Source: Mytilus galloprovincialis
Taxonomy: Eukaryota; Mollusca; Bivalvia; Mytilida; Mytilidae
Assembly (NCBI RefSeq): GCF_965363235.1
Contig: NC_134844.1
Coordinates: 78,647,244-78,711,243 of the forward strand
DNA: 64,000 nucleotides
Direction: 5' to 3'
The notes below the pieces were generated by a model, which did not search any database, was not told the origin of the DNA, and saw nothing but the letters and a program-made list of their open reading frames with translations. A program made the position numbers and the translations under genes. Of this stretch, positions 12,194 to 24,178 are shown in pieces (position 1 is the stretch's first letter; every line of letters starts with the position of its first letter).

Positions 12194-12721
12194 TTAAGGT
12201 GGCTCGGGACTATTCGACTGCGCATAATTTCACGCATGAATTTCAAAAGTATTTGTCGTAAATTCGATATAATTTTTTTTAAATATTTGATTGATTAGAA
12301 ATGTTAAATCAATATAGTTATGTCACTAATAGCATATTTTCGTTATTATCCCTATTTGTTAAAGGGTCAAAATGACATTTCACCCATTTTGAAAAAACAA
12401 ATTCCCTTATCGATGACCTATGTTTTTTATTTCTTCAATCTTTGAGGCTATATTTCAGCTTTTTATATTATAGTTTTGGACCAAGTGTCATAGAACGTTT
12501 TTTTGATATTTCGATAAAAAATATGTCAACACCTCTATTTTCCCTATCATTTCATTGAAAATGATCCCTTTTACAAACCTGTTTAAAAGTAAAATGTTCA
12601 GCTTAAATGGTCCGTGACCCCCTATTTTTTCGACCAATTTGATTCACTTTCTGTAAAGAATAAAATAACAAAGAATACGGCACTTCTGATAGAAACTTCG
12701 AATAGGCCCGAACCTCCTTAA
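12194..12721. mobile_element. TIR element (MITE-like), about 528 bp, TTAA-type ends
   Basis: TTAAGGTGGCTCGGGACTAT at the left is mirrored by ATAGGCCCGAACCTCCTTAA at 12702-12721, with about 3 mismatches. The TTAA at both outer edges fits a TTAA target duplication. The interior is non-coding and AT-rich. Confidence 0.65.
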
Positions 12722-13272
12722 GCTAGTAGGATGAAAAATACTGACAATTAAATCCTGAAAAATCAACAGATACCCGAAAAACTAAAATTCTGTTATTTAT
12801 GAGGGACACTTGTATTGAGCACCTGAGGTCACTTCAATGTTTGAATAGAGGTCGTGTGGAAATTTTCCCGTAACCTAAGGCATTTATATAAAAGGCGTTG
12901 TACCAAGATCATGCATGTTTTGATTAGGGATGAATCTTGTACATGTTTCAACCCTTTCCGTTATGATAGAGATGAATACCAAATAATTCTTGAAAAAAAT
13001 CAATGAGCTATTACAATCAGTAATCCATATACTAAGGGGAAATACATTTAAATATCTTAAAGGAGTATTTTTTATTTCTTCTAATAATTTAACTTGTAGA
13101 TTGCTTCAATGGTTAGAAATTAGTTGATAGCCGATTTTTAACGAAATAAATCTTTTGAAATCAATTAAAGTCATTTGCAAATGACAAGATTAACTTACTT
13201 GAAAATTTATATTTTTGTATTCAACTTTCTTTTAATTTGCAACTGAAACCAGAATTTATTAAACTTATCTCA
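12722..13272. other. 5' flank / 5'-UTR intron of copy 2
   Basis: There is no ORF of note. It ends in a pyrimidine-containing acceptor (TTATCTCAG, 13265-13273) just 4 bases before the copy 2 start codon, so at least its 3' end is probably an intron in the 5' untranslated region. Confidence 0.4.
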
Positions 13273-13277
13273 GAAAA

Positions 13278-13551
13278 ATGGCCGTGTCTACACTCAAACT
13301 AACTGTTGAGGAAAAGAATTACTGGAAATTTTGCATGCTTAATGTCAGGGTTGTACCAGATGCACTTCGTATGTACTTTGACGGTCTAATACCACCTACT
13401 AGCCTGGCCACCACAATCAACCAAAACTCCACGACAATTGTTTATCTTGTTAACAGACGAGTTATCAATTCAGCCCAGCTTGATATATTGCAGAGAATAC
13501 CTGGCACACTATAGCCACTAAGATGTCCTATCGTAGCAACTGGATCTAATG
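13278..13551 (+). pseudogene. Copy 2 exon 1 (HEPN N-half) with nonsense codon
   Basis: It is 274 nt, exactly the length of the intact copies. It starts MAVSTLKLTVEEKNYWKFCM and reads cleanly to codon 78, then TAG at codon 79 replaces the conserved Trp. The donor is G|GTAAAT after 13551. Confidence 0.85.
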
Positions 13552-14210
13552 GTAAATACTAAAATTCGTACAACTGGTATATTCAAATCATTCAATCATA
13601 TAAATATTGATTTTGTGTTAGCCAAAACCTTATCACTATGCAAATGGCTATTTTGATTTTATTTATCTCCATTTGTGTCTGTTTATACCTAATGTGACCT
13701 CGTTTGGTTAATCCAAGTAAATTTAAACATGAATCACAATATGCATAAATAGTTTATTCTTATTTTTATAAATTTCAGATTGATCGAGTATTACATAAGT
13801 TGAATAGTTTAAACAAGGTCGATTAAATACGCCTATCACCTTTTAAAAATTAAAATGCCTCTGCATTAAAAAAATCCCTGGTACCTAATTTAATAGTTTA
13901 TTCAATGGTTGTCGTTAATTGCTGTCTGAAATATGTTCGTAGGCTTATTGTTTAGACCCATTATACTTCTTGTTTGATAAAGTCAAAAGGAATGTTACTA
14001 TACATTTGTATAACGGATATGACTAGTTGTACTGCTAGTTTAATTTTTGCAACGGATATCCAGTGTTATGGCAGGAGCTCATCGGCTCACATTATTCCTC
14101 AGATTTACTCAACAAATTAAAACAATGGTTATATAGAGTGTTTATACACCACCAATCAATTAAACTAAACAAAGAACCACTTATATTACACAGGGCGTCT
14201 TATTTTCTAG

Positions 14211-14441
14211 CTTCTTCTTCGGCAGATTTTGACGTAACCTTGATGGTGTGTTTACTGCGAAATATATCATTACCAGGGATATATCAACCTGCATCCGGGT
14301 TTGAATAATTTACCTATCAATGAGACAACGCCAGGTGCCTACCTTTCAAGAATAAAGTACTATCGAAATGAGATAGCACATTCAACTGAAAACAAATTGA
14401 ACACCTTGGACTTCCAGGATAAGTGGAAAACAATCAGCGAG
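14211..14441 (+). pseudogene. Copy 2 exon 2 (HEPN C-half), frameshifted
   Basis: It is 231 nt rather than 233. It opens in frame (SADFDVTLMVCLLRN) and then hits TAA after a 1-nt gain near 14306. The RNEIAHS coding DNA survives near 14362-14382, but not in the opening frame. Confidence 0.82.
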
Positions 14442-14609
14442 GTTTGTATATACTTCTTTTAGTTGTTACGAATGGAATGATATTTCAAAAGCGTATATCA
14501 TTTTGGACTTTGGACATATGCGATAAGATCGGATAACTCGTTTGCGCTGAAATACTTTCTTAATATTTTTGCTTAGTGCTATAAGATAGAATTTTGCTAT
14601 CTATTTCAG

Positions 14610-14847
14610 GCAATAACATTCTGTAATGGTGGGCATTGTCCGAATGCAATTATGGAAATTTTGCATTGCGACTTGGGTGGTTCGCGGAATGGTGTAAATG
14701 TTACTTGCTTAATGACAGAGATCGAAGCTGTTAAACGAGACTTCATACTGGTTGAAGGGGATCTCCAAAGAACTGAACTTCAACTAGAGAATGTTCAAAG
14801 TGACTTTCACTTTTATAAGGATGGTCACTTGCCAAAAAATATTTCAG
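14610..14847 (+). pseudogene. Copy 2 exon 3 (coiled coil), 7 codons shorter
   Basis: It is 238 nt versus 259 in other copies. An in-frame 21-nt loss removes one heptad-length of the coiled coil (between LVEG and DLQRTELQLE). The donor at 14847/14848 is repeated 51 bp downstream by a tandem duplication. Confidence 0.8.
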
Positions 14848-14927
14848 GTATTATTTTAAACATATTGTGCATCTGACACTTGCCAAAAAACATTTCAGGT
14901 ATTATTTTAAACATTTTGTGCATCTGA
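14826..14927. repeat. 51-bp tandem duplication across the exon 3 donor of copy 2
   Basis: Units 14826-14876 and 14877-14927 differ at about two or three positions. Each contains the last codons of exon 3 (CCAAAAAAYATTTCAG) and the GT donor, so two equivalent 5' splice sites exist 51 nt apart. Confidence 0.88.
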
Positions 14928-15269
14928 ACTGTATGATTTAATTATTATGCAAGACTATTTAATATTGAATTCTAAAATTAAAAAAAACATGTAATCGAGG
15001 TACCTTACGTTCGTTTAACAACAAAAATACAGAGCGACACATTAATTGAATGGAAACTAAGAAATTATCAAGACAATCAAAAAAGACAAGTCGTCGAAAA
15101 TTAAACAAAAGACATCAGACAGGTAGTAAATCGCAAATTTAGTAAATCACAACATTGATAACTCAATATTTAGCAATATGAAATAAACTATGTATGAACT
15201 TATGTGTTCCAAAAATACGTTACTATTTTCTTGCGTAAAAAATTATAATCCTGGTACCTTTGATAACTA

Positions 15270-15375
15270 TATACACCACTGGGTCGATACCACTGCTGGT
15301 GGACGTTTCGTCCCCGAGGGTATACGTATCACCAGCCCAGTAGTCTGCACTTCGGTGTTGACATGAATTTCAATT
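15270..15375 (+). repeat. Dispersed repeat F4 (single copy of part of the 351-bp satellite)
   Basis: CACTGGGTCGATACCACTGC, GTCCCCGAGGGTAT, CACCAGCCCAGTAGTC and CACTTCGGTGTTGACATGAA match, in order, the F4 half of the satellite at 8992-11186. It lies in intron 3 of copy 2. Confidence 0.7.
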
Positions 15376-15550
15376 ATATGGTTATTTTAATAAATTTCCT
15401 ATTAAAAAACTCTGATTTTTTCGAAAAACTAAGGATTTGCTTATCCCAGGCATCTATTAACTTAAGTAACCATATTTGGTAAACCTTTTTGGGATTTTGT
15501 GTCCTCGATGCTCATAATTATGGCTAGTAATTATAATTCAATATTTTTAG

Positions 15551-18500
15551 ATAACATTCATGAGTTAATCAACAAATGGAGAATAGACGACAAACCATTT
15601 TTCTTCACTAGAGCAGGAAAACTGGTATACGATATGTTAGAATCTGACAATATTGTCGTCTTATTGGGCAATCAGGCTCTGGGAAATCTGCAACTGCTCG
15701 AAATGTAGCCTTAAGATGGATTACATACGGTTACGATGTTGTTCCAGTGGAATCAGCTGGACAAATATTGGAATATAGATGTAAAGAAACAAAACAAATC
15801 TTTGTGATAGACGATGCAGTTGGAAAATATTCAGTAAATGGATCGTATGTTAATCAATGGGAAAGACTAGATTCGAAACTAACGACCATATTTATTGATA
15901 ATAATGCGAAACTAATTTGCACATTACGAAAAGTTGTGGCTATTGATACAAAATTCAAGACAGCCAAAACGTGTTTGAGTCACAAAGCTTCTATCATAGA
16001 TGTAGACCATGAAGACAACTGTCTTCTTCTCGAGGAGAAAATGTCAATTTTGAAAAATCATTTGAATTGCACTGGTAGAAAAAATGATCTTAGCGACGAG
16101 GTGTGCAAAGAATGCTGTAAAGCGAACTTTGCCTTCCCACTCTTATGTCATATTTTTATAACAAGTGATGGACTGTTTAAACGAAAATCCAGTTTCTTTA
16201 GAAAGCCTCTAAGTTATGTAAATGATGAAATTGCAAAATTACATAAACGAAACAAAAAAGTATATTGTTCATTAGTTATGTGCATGATTTATTCGGGGAA
16301 GTTAAGTACAGATATCTTTTCTGTTTCTGAAGACTCAAGAGAGAAACACGACAAGAGCGGACGAATTCTAGGCATGATTGCCGAAGCATGTGGCCTACAT
16401 CGAAATATTTCAAGACAAACATTACTTGACAGTCTGCATTCTGTTGAAGGTGTTTATGTAAACATGTCTTTTAAAAAAATCAAGTTTTTACATGATTTTT
16501 TTCTAGAAGCAATAAGTTTTCATTTCTCAAAAGTAAATACAAGTGTACTTTTAGAATGTTGTGATAATAACTTTCTTGTGGAACGAGTAAGGGTTATTTC
16601 GCCAAATGTTAACGAAGACCAAAATGTTATAGTTTTAGAAAAGGAATTCTACTTTTATTTAGCCAGCCGATTTATTGCCGAACTCAAGAAAGGATTTTCT
16701 TTACATATTCTATGGAGTCAACCAATCAGACATGCCAAATTTTTAAAAGTTATGATTAAATTAATCGAAAGTGGTCATATAATAACAAAACAGAAGCTCA
16801 TGAATTCGGAATTCTCTTGTGAAAACGCTTCAGATTTGAGATTTTATACTCCTGTAATAAGACATGGAGTTGAAACGACCTTAGTAGTGTTTCCTTCTGA
16901 AACAAACATTTCTTCACTTGATCGTATGCACAGGGTGCCATAAATTCTTTCACTATTTTTGGAAAACTATGTCGAAAAAGCAACAAAGAAGATTGTTCGC
17001 GCAGATAATTCTCTCTTCCCTCTGTTTTTTATTAAGCGGATGCAAAGAAATAATTAAACAAATGTTTGAATCAGGTGCTGATGTGAAGTCTCCAGGGAGT
17101 CAATATGCCTTAAAGTATTTAATAAAAAATGAAAGAAATACTGAATTAATTGAGTTTTTGATAGGAAATGAAGTAGGAATGAATTTTATAGACTATTAAA
17201 AGGAAATCGCCGCTTTTTTACGCAATAATATATAAGAATATGAAAATTCTTGCATTTTTTGTTGAAAAAGATTCAAAGCAAAATCCACTACATGAAGCTG
17301 TATATAACTCAAACATTCATAAAACAAAACATTTGCTACGGAGTGAAAGCATAAAACTGGTTTCAAACAACGAATGGTCGGTATTCCATTTTGCTGCACA
17401 CAATAATGACGTCGCAATAATGGATATTATAATTGAAAATGCAATAAAATGCTGTCAAAACCTACATCAAAGTATTGTGAAAACTCTTAAGTTTACCGAT
17501 ATAATATATGCCATTAATACTAGAGATAAACTTGGCTGGACTCCTCCTCATCTAGCATCTGCTTTGTGTAAATATGAAGTTGTGGATTTTCTAATGAGAA
17601 AAGGTGCAGATGCTCATTTAGTTGACCTTGATGGAAAAACACCTTTTCATTTTGCCAGCAATAAACGGATTGCTAGCTTTCTATTCAAACAGAGCCATTG
17701 TACAAAAGACCTGTTCAGTAAAGAATCCATCAAGACATTTAAAAATGAAAGGCATTCACATGAAGACGATGATTTCGTGACAGAAGTTCATGATAATATG
17801 AAGAACTGGCAACTCTCTGTCATTTCGTTAATCTATGTTACATGTATGAATTTTCTTTTCTTATTATTTTCAATTGTAAAGTTGTGAAAAAAAATTGATA
17901 TACCTGATAGTAAAGGTAACACACTTCTTCATGCTGCTGCAAAGATTAAAAGTGAAGATGACAGCATAGAATATGTACAAATGCTTTTAGGAAGAGGTGC
18001 TAACCCCTTATTTTATAACACGAGCGGTTACCTGCCAAATGATGTTGCCTTCAATCGAAGCTCGTACAAAGTAAAACGCTTCCTCGATATGTATACAATG
18101 CATGCAGCAAAAAGGAGTATGTGGGTTCTAGTTATAATGTCAATCATAACATTCCTTCTAGTCATATTTCTTTGTCTAGTTCCTTTTTACGTTTTTTCAA
18201 GCTATGAAAATAATGATGTTTTTAACAATTCATATTACATGGATACTGCCACTGCCTGTATCTTATTCAATTATCCAAATAGAACTTCACAAAGTGATTT
18301 CAATTTTATCCAGTACAATATTTTAGCCGTTAACCAAACCAATGCAGACAATAAACAAGGTTCCTTTCCACTTTTATATATATTTCACCTATTGTCAATT
18401 TTATGTGTTTTAAGTTTTGATATACTTCTTGCAAAACTGTAAAAAAAACTACTATGGAGACACTATTGCTTTTTCGAAAATATGTATATCGGTGTACATA

Positions 18501-19215
18501 CGACGACGCTTTTGCATGTAATGTTCATCTGTTTTCCTTCCCAGTCAATACTGATAGTGTTGAAATACATGATCGTTATATTTTTGTTAATGTACCTAAC
18601 CGTGTTAGGATATGAAAAAGTAACAGTCTAGGATTGTTAATATTCTCTACTGGTTACTTCAAGTTTTTACATATTTTCTATACTATTATTCCAGTTTTAA
18701 GTATATATGTTTGCTTTTTATACGTTATGTTTTTGTCAAAAATATCCGTTATGCTATTCAATTTCTCAGTGATGTCACTATTGTTACCATTCATCTTTAC
18801 TTTTATTGGTATTTATATTTATATGAATATCTTTTCTGGATGCGCATATTTCATTTTTCTGAAAATATTGGAAAAATATATTACTTTTCCTCACCTTTCA
18901 GATCGTTTTCAAATTAAAACCTCTAAACTGCTTTATTCTTTACGTATCCTAATAAAAGCAACACCCTTAATTTCATGGCATATAACATTCAAATTTGTTT
19001 TTCTCTTTATTTTGCTATTTACCGAATCCCTAATTTTTTACAATGCATATCAAGATAGATTTTACTTCAGGAACTTGTTAAATAAATCGAATCCCGTTAA
19101 TCTAACAGTTGAATATTCCTACACTGACTTATATAACATTCTAAATATATTTTTTGATATTTTTCTTTTCACTATATCTATACAAACTTTTAAGTATTTG
19201 CAAAGATTGAATTAG
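15551..19215 (+). pseudogene. Copy 2 exon 4 (NTPase-ankyrin-TM), at least six lesions
   Basis: The acceptor TTTTTAG ends at 15550. Conserved blocks appear in order across three frames: NIHELINKWRIDD, QIFVIDDAVGKYS, ICTLRK, ISRQTLLDSL, SQYALK, WTPPHLAS and RSMWVLVIMSII. The membrane domain then runs to a stop at 19213-19215. The P-loop deletion alone would abolish NTPase function. Confidence 0.85.
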
Positions 19216-19554
19216 TGTAGACATTGGATTGTTGTCAATATGCAATTGTTTTTTTTTTTAGAAATTCGTCAGAACATTGATCTCGGTCTATTTCTGAAAT
19301 TTATTCTTACATACTTTTGATTTTTTATCCCTGTATGCTAACATTGCCTATGTAAATTTTAAAATTGTTTGTATGCACATTGAACAACAAATTTATGTGA
19401 CGTACAAAATTTTCTGACGTCAGACACTCAAATCAATGAAAGTAGATGTTTTTGTTTTCTGTTTAATTGTCCCTTTTAAAATTGTTATACGATGATGACT
19501 GATGTACCCATATTTTGACTATTTTGTTTATTGTGTCTGTTTATTTAACGCATC
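19216..19554. other. 3' flank of copy 2, nothing recognised
   Basis: AT-rich with homopolymer T runs. There are no ORFs, RNA genes or clear repeats. Confidence 0.3.
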
Positions 19555-19810
19555 AATGTAAATATAACGGAATTTGATGAGATTGTCATTAAAGTGAGAG
19601 GGTTAGCGCTATAGAACCAGGTTCAATCCACCATTTTCTACATTTGAAAATGCCTGTACCAAGTCAGGAATATGACAGTTCTTGTCCATTCGTTTTTGAT
19701 GCGTTTTGTTATTTGATTTTGCCATGTGATTATGGACTTTCTGAATTGATTTTCCTCTAAGTTCAGTATTTTTGTGATTTTACTTTTGACTAATATTAAA
19801 ATGATAGAAA
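19555..19810 (+). repeat. Dispersed repeat F5
   Basis: It begins near GGGTTAGCGCTATAGAACC and contains ATTTTCTACATTTGAAAATG followed by CCTGTACCAAGTCAGG. The latter half recurs at 51478-51660 (TGTCCTGTACCAAGTCAGGC, GTTGGTATC/GTTCTTGTC, GATGCGTTTT). It is non-coding. Confidence 0.5.
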
Positions 19811-19934
19811 GCACCAGTATTATTTCTTCAACAGTATAAGCAGCGATTATAATCATATACTTTGATCTGGTTTATATCAACACCACATGTCCATATCCTC
19901 GACCAGCATGTTGTTGATTAAAAATAAGAAAATA

Positions 19935-20160
19935 AACTGATCATAGATACCAGGATTGAAATTTTCTGTTTGCGCTTCACGCACGTTTTGTCTACAAAAA
20001 GACTCATTAGTGACGCTCGAATCCAAAACAATTTGGAAAGGCCAAATACAGTACAAAGTTAAAACAAAACATTGAGGCCAAACAATTCCTTAACTTTCGG
20101 TAAATATAGCTAAGTTAACCTATGTCTGAGGTAGACAAACCTTGGTATTTCAAACATTAA
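19935..20160 (+). repeat. Dispersed repeat F2
   Basis: ATAGATACCAGGATTGAAAT is followed by GCACGTTTTGTCTACAAAAA and GACTCATTAGTGACGCTCGA, then AAAGGCCAAATA. The same string of words occurs at 29435-29590, 37795-38060 and 56930-57110, and in reverse at 58105-58190. Confidence 0.65.
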
Positions 20161-20919
20161 AAAATTCAAAGTTTTGTAATAAGGTTATATATAATTATGA
20201 CCATATCAGTAATAACTCATGTCAACACAGAAGTGCTAACTAATGGGCTTGTTTTGAGGGTTTTATGTTATGTCACAGGAAAAGGAGAGTGAAAAAGCTT
20301 TCCCATTCACTGTTGACCTAGCAGTATTTTGTAAAAATTATTGTTTGGCATTGTACGGGAAAATGTGTTGATACAACATGCATTTTTGTTTAACATTCTG
20401 GCTGCTGAGGTAATGCAAAAAAGTTTGTTTGAGCACATGGATCTTATTGAACTTCGAATGAGATATCCTTTAAGTTTAAAATGTTGTCTCTTTTGAATAG
20501 AGTGAAAATTTGATATTTATACATATTGCGCTAATGTAACTTTTCCGGTGAGATGAGGTGAAGAGTAAATACTAATACATAACGGGCAGGGACATGCTTG
20601 CAAGCATTATATATGTTTACCTCTTCCACACACACACACCAGGTCAGTAGAAGATTGCGTTTATGGTATCTAACGCATTGCAATTACATTATGAACTGAT
20701 GGTTCTTTATAAAATTATACTCGTTAATCCATCTTTCAAATGCATACTGCTGCAATGAACTGTCAAATTTTCCGGTTTGTCAATTATGTACGAAATTACA
20801 AATATAACACAAACATGACAAAGGTGTCATAATTGAATATTCTTATAAACGTATCTAAATTTTAAATCTGATTTAATTTTTCTGAAATGTATATATGTAT
20901 ATATCAATTTAAATCTTAT
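20161..20919. other. Intergenic, nothing recognised
   Basis: No ORF of note. A very short CA run lies near 20628. There is no other structure beyond AT richness. Confidence 0.3.
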
Positions 20920-21060
20920 ACAAATATAGCCTTTGTATGAGGTCGATACAAAGATATATTGACCTGAAAGATGTATATTGACCGAGGACGAAGTCCGAGG
21001 TCGATATACTTCTTTGCGTCGATATATCCTGTATTGACCTCATACAAAGGCTATATTTGT
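20920..21060. mobile_element. 141-bp foldback palindrome
   Basis: ACAAATATAGCCTTTGTATG (20920-20939), continuing AGGTC, is perfectly complementary to 21036-21060. Weaker complementarity continues inward (GATACAAAGATATATTGACC with CGATATATCCTGTATTGACC) toward a GGACGAAGTCC tip. It is probably a small foldback/MITE; the termini also hug AT-rich flanks. Confidence 0.7.
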
Positions 21061-22452
21061 TATATTATTAATTTCCGATCATATTTGTATCAAAATCGTC
21101 ATTTAGGTTTGTTGGAATTTTATAGATATTACATTGTCTCCTTGACAATAAAAACATATTAGTTGCTATTTCATTTACTTTTTTTTTGGACATCTTATGT
21201 ATTTGAAGATTTTTTTCGTCAGATAATCGATCACATATATCATGTGTTTTAAAACGTTAAACAATATCCTGTAATTCATTACATGACGTCTCAAAGTATA
21301 TCGGTTTTTAGATATTCAAAAAAATAACCGTGCATCTCGAAAATATAGTTTAACATGTGACTATCCCAAAACCAATCAAATTTGTTAAAATATACGAATT
21401 AATTATATTAATGGATACTAAAGTAATGATAACTTTCTATCATATTCAAAGTATATAATCCATAGTATTCATATTTATTTTTTATTATTTTTTGGATAAA
21501 AAAATCAGGCCTTTGGTTATCTAATTTGAATTTCATTATGTTTATACATACAAGGGCCTTTCATAATTTGTTATACGATACAAGTTTGGCACATTGTTAA
21601 AACCCGTAGGGTAATCTTCAGTTGCTAACATGTATGTCATTTGAGTTTTGTTGTCACATTGACAATCATTAACTTATTTTATTTTTTGTAAAGAAAATCT
21701 GGTCCACATAAATAAAATGAATACATGACATTTCGAATCTTATGAATTTTTTTAAAGTTTTATTGATTTTGATTTCTTTTAAAGAATATTTGGCCTATTT
21801 TAATTTAAATTCTCTTTAAATATGCATGTGTTCAATAGCAACTAGTAAATATTTATTGAAAACGCAATAACCTTACATTTTAATATATTGACTGCTTTTC
21901 GTGTTCATTTAAACTATTGAGTAAATTGAAAGTTGTAAGGAATCCATAAGATTCTTCATACGCAGTACAAAATTTCAATTAAACGATTCACTCTCTGATC
22001 AAAATTAATAGTTAATAATACTGATAATCATAACTGGACCATGAAAATTTGTTTTTAAATTTCTTGTGTTAGATAATTTTGATGAATATAATTTTATTTT
22101 CATTCTCCTTTAAATTTTTCCTCTTAAATTTTTACACACATATAGAAAAAGAGAATTAATAAAAGGTTATAATATTTGTATCGTATGATAATACCACACT
22201 TGTTAATTCTTTTTCTTCTTTCTATTTTGATTTCCAGCCGAATTTGTTAGATTGTGATGCGACCAAGGATATGTTTAATGTTTATTAATCAGTGATTCAG
22301 TACTGACAAGAACTGATAACAAACTTTTTGTAATGTTCCTGTGGTATCTATGATAATTGAAATTGAAAATGAAAATAGTGAATGTGTAGTAGAGACAAGT
22401 TACTCATAATAAAAAAAACAATAACAAAAACCGCATTTTTAAACATCTCACA

Positions 22453-24178
22453 TTAAGCTGGAGTCACACATTCACGATTTTTACCGCCGTCCTTGACAGG
22501 ACCATTCCCGATTAAAATTTATTAAAAGTCTGATCAAGATCCTATGAATCGTGGATGGAAATTCAAACTTAAATTAAAATTTGTAAAAAAAAATATTTAA
22601 TCACGACAACAATCAGATATTGTCCAGGAAGCGTCGATATTCAACCGTTTCCAAGCGAATTTATCCCGATAATCCCGTTCTAAATCCGTTTCTAATCCGA
22701 TTTGTATCTTTCGCCAGGTAAAATTCGACCAAGTCTGTCACGACTGCGTCCCGATTCTACCGAATGTAATCCGACAGAGATCAGATAGTGACAAGACAGT
22801 GAACCGACGCTGACGGAAGTTATCCGTTCGAAAACTGTCGGCATACTCGGGATGATCAGGTACTGTCGGAACGTAATCCTATCACGGTCCTCTCTATCGT
22901 ATTGCAAACGGCTTTGTCTGGTCTCAGTCGTATTGTGTTCTGTAATTGTCGGGACTCTGACGTGGGTATCATTGACGAATTTAGAATTTATAACGGGACT
23001 GTTTCGGAACGGTTTCGGCAAAAACGGTTCGCAATCGACAAGGTCTGGATGCAATCTGGACTCAATCGGCAGAAAAACAGCAATGAAAAATTTCTCCAGA
23101 TCATTCCCGTTCCACAGGACACCGTCCCGAATACACAGAACATTGTTAGGAATTCGATCCGATACAGCAGAATCTGTCACGACATAGGCACGATTGTAAT
23201 CCGACTAGACAAAATCGGCTGAGTTTCCCCGAATGTTACGGGACGCACCTGACTGTCGGGGTGCTTTGCCGAACTATTCGGACCCTTCCCGACCAGAAGG
23301 AATCTGTTATGCGGGGTTCACACATTGCCGATTATTACTTCCGTTTGAGATCAGACAGCGATACGACACGAAAAGTGAAAAAGTCGGATTAGTATCCTCA
23401 ATTATCTGGAATGTCCTATTATTGTCTGAACGCAGTCGTTTTAGTTCGTAACAGATTCCTACTGGTCGGGAAGGGTCCGAATAGTTCGGCAAAGCACCCC
23501 GACAGTTAGGTGCGTCCCGTAACATTCGGGGAAACTCAGCCGATTTTGTCTAGTCGGATTACAATCGTGCCTATGTCGTGACAGATTCTGCTGTATCGGA
23601 TCGAATTCCTAACAATGTTCTGTGTATTCGGGACGGTGTCCTGTGGAACGGGAATGATCTGCAGAAGTCTCGACAATAACAGAATACAATACGACTGAGA
23701 CCAGACAAAGCCGTTTGCAATGCGATAGAGCGGACCGTGATAGGATTACGTTCCGACAGTACCTGATCATCCCGATTATGCCGACAGTTTTCGAACGGAT
23801 AACTTCCGTCAGCGTCGGTTCACTGTCTTGTCACTATCTGATCTCTGTCGGATTACATTCGGTAGAATCGGGACGCAGTCGTGACAGACTCGGTCGAATT
23901 TTACCTGGCTAAAGATACAAATCGAATTTCCATCCACGATTCACAGGATCTTGAACAGACTTTTGACAAATTTTAATCGGGAATGGTCCTGTCAAGGACG
24001 GCAGTAAAAATCGTGAATGTGTGACCCCAGCTTTACGAACTGAAACGACTGCGTTCAGACAATAACAGGACATTCCAGATAATTGAGGATACTAATCCGA
24101 CTTTTTCACTTTTCGTGTCGTATCGTTGTCTGATCTCAAACGGGAGCAATAATCGGCAATGTGTGAACCCCGCATTAA
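22453..24178. mobile_element. 1.7-kb palindromic TTAA element (L-S-L'-S' arrangement)
   Basis: It is bounded by TTAA at 22453-22456 and 24175-24178. The ends are similar: GAGTCACACATTCACGATTT at the left, and, read inward, GGGGTTCACACATTGCCGAT at the right. Arm L (about 22453-23310) is the reverse complement of L' (about 23452-24036). A spacer S (about 23311-23451) between the arms reappears inverted as S' at the right end (24037-24178). The paralogous site near 58440-58480 lacks the element. Open frames inside are mirrored between arms and look like repeat by-products. It is more GC-rich than its surroundings. Confidence 0.8.

Larger units (their letters stand above)
13278..19215 (+). pseudogene. 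Copy 2: HEPN-coiled coil-nSTAND3-ankyrin-TM gene, multiply broken
   Basis: All four exons are recognisable: 13278-13551, 14211-14441, 14610-14847 and 15551-19215. They keep canonical splice borders and phases 1-0-1. Lesions seen relative to copies 3 and 4 are as follows. TAG at 13512-13514 replaces the Trp of the GTIWPP block. Exon 2 has a +1/-3 indel pair that shifts frame before the RNEIAH codons. A 1-nt deletion lies in the P-loop (about 15670). Single-base insertions lie near 16894 and 17199. A TGA is at 17885-17887 where copy 3 has CGC, a TAA is near 18440, and a TAG plus frameshift are near 18630. Exon 1 groups it with copy 4 (NQNSTTI...RVIN), but much of exon 4 is closer to copy 3, which suggests past conversion. 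It is not expected to give a full-length protein; truncated or regulatory RNA products cannot be excluded. Confidence 0.88.

Noticed and set aside
22692..23912. Open frames of 65-162 codons on both strands
   Set aside because: They lie in the mirrored arms of the palindromic element and occur as reverse-complement pairs. No transposase signature is visible.
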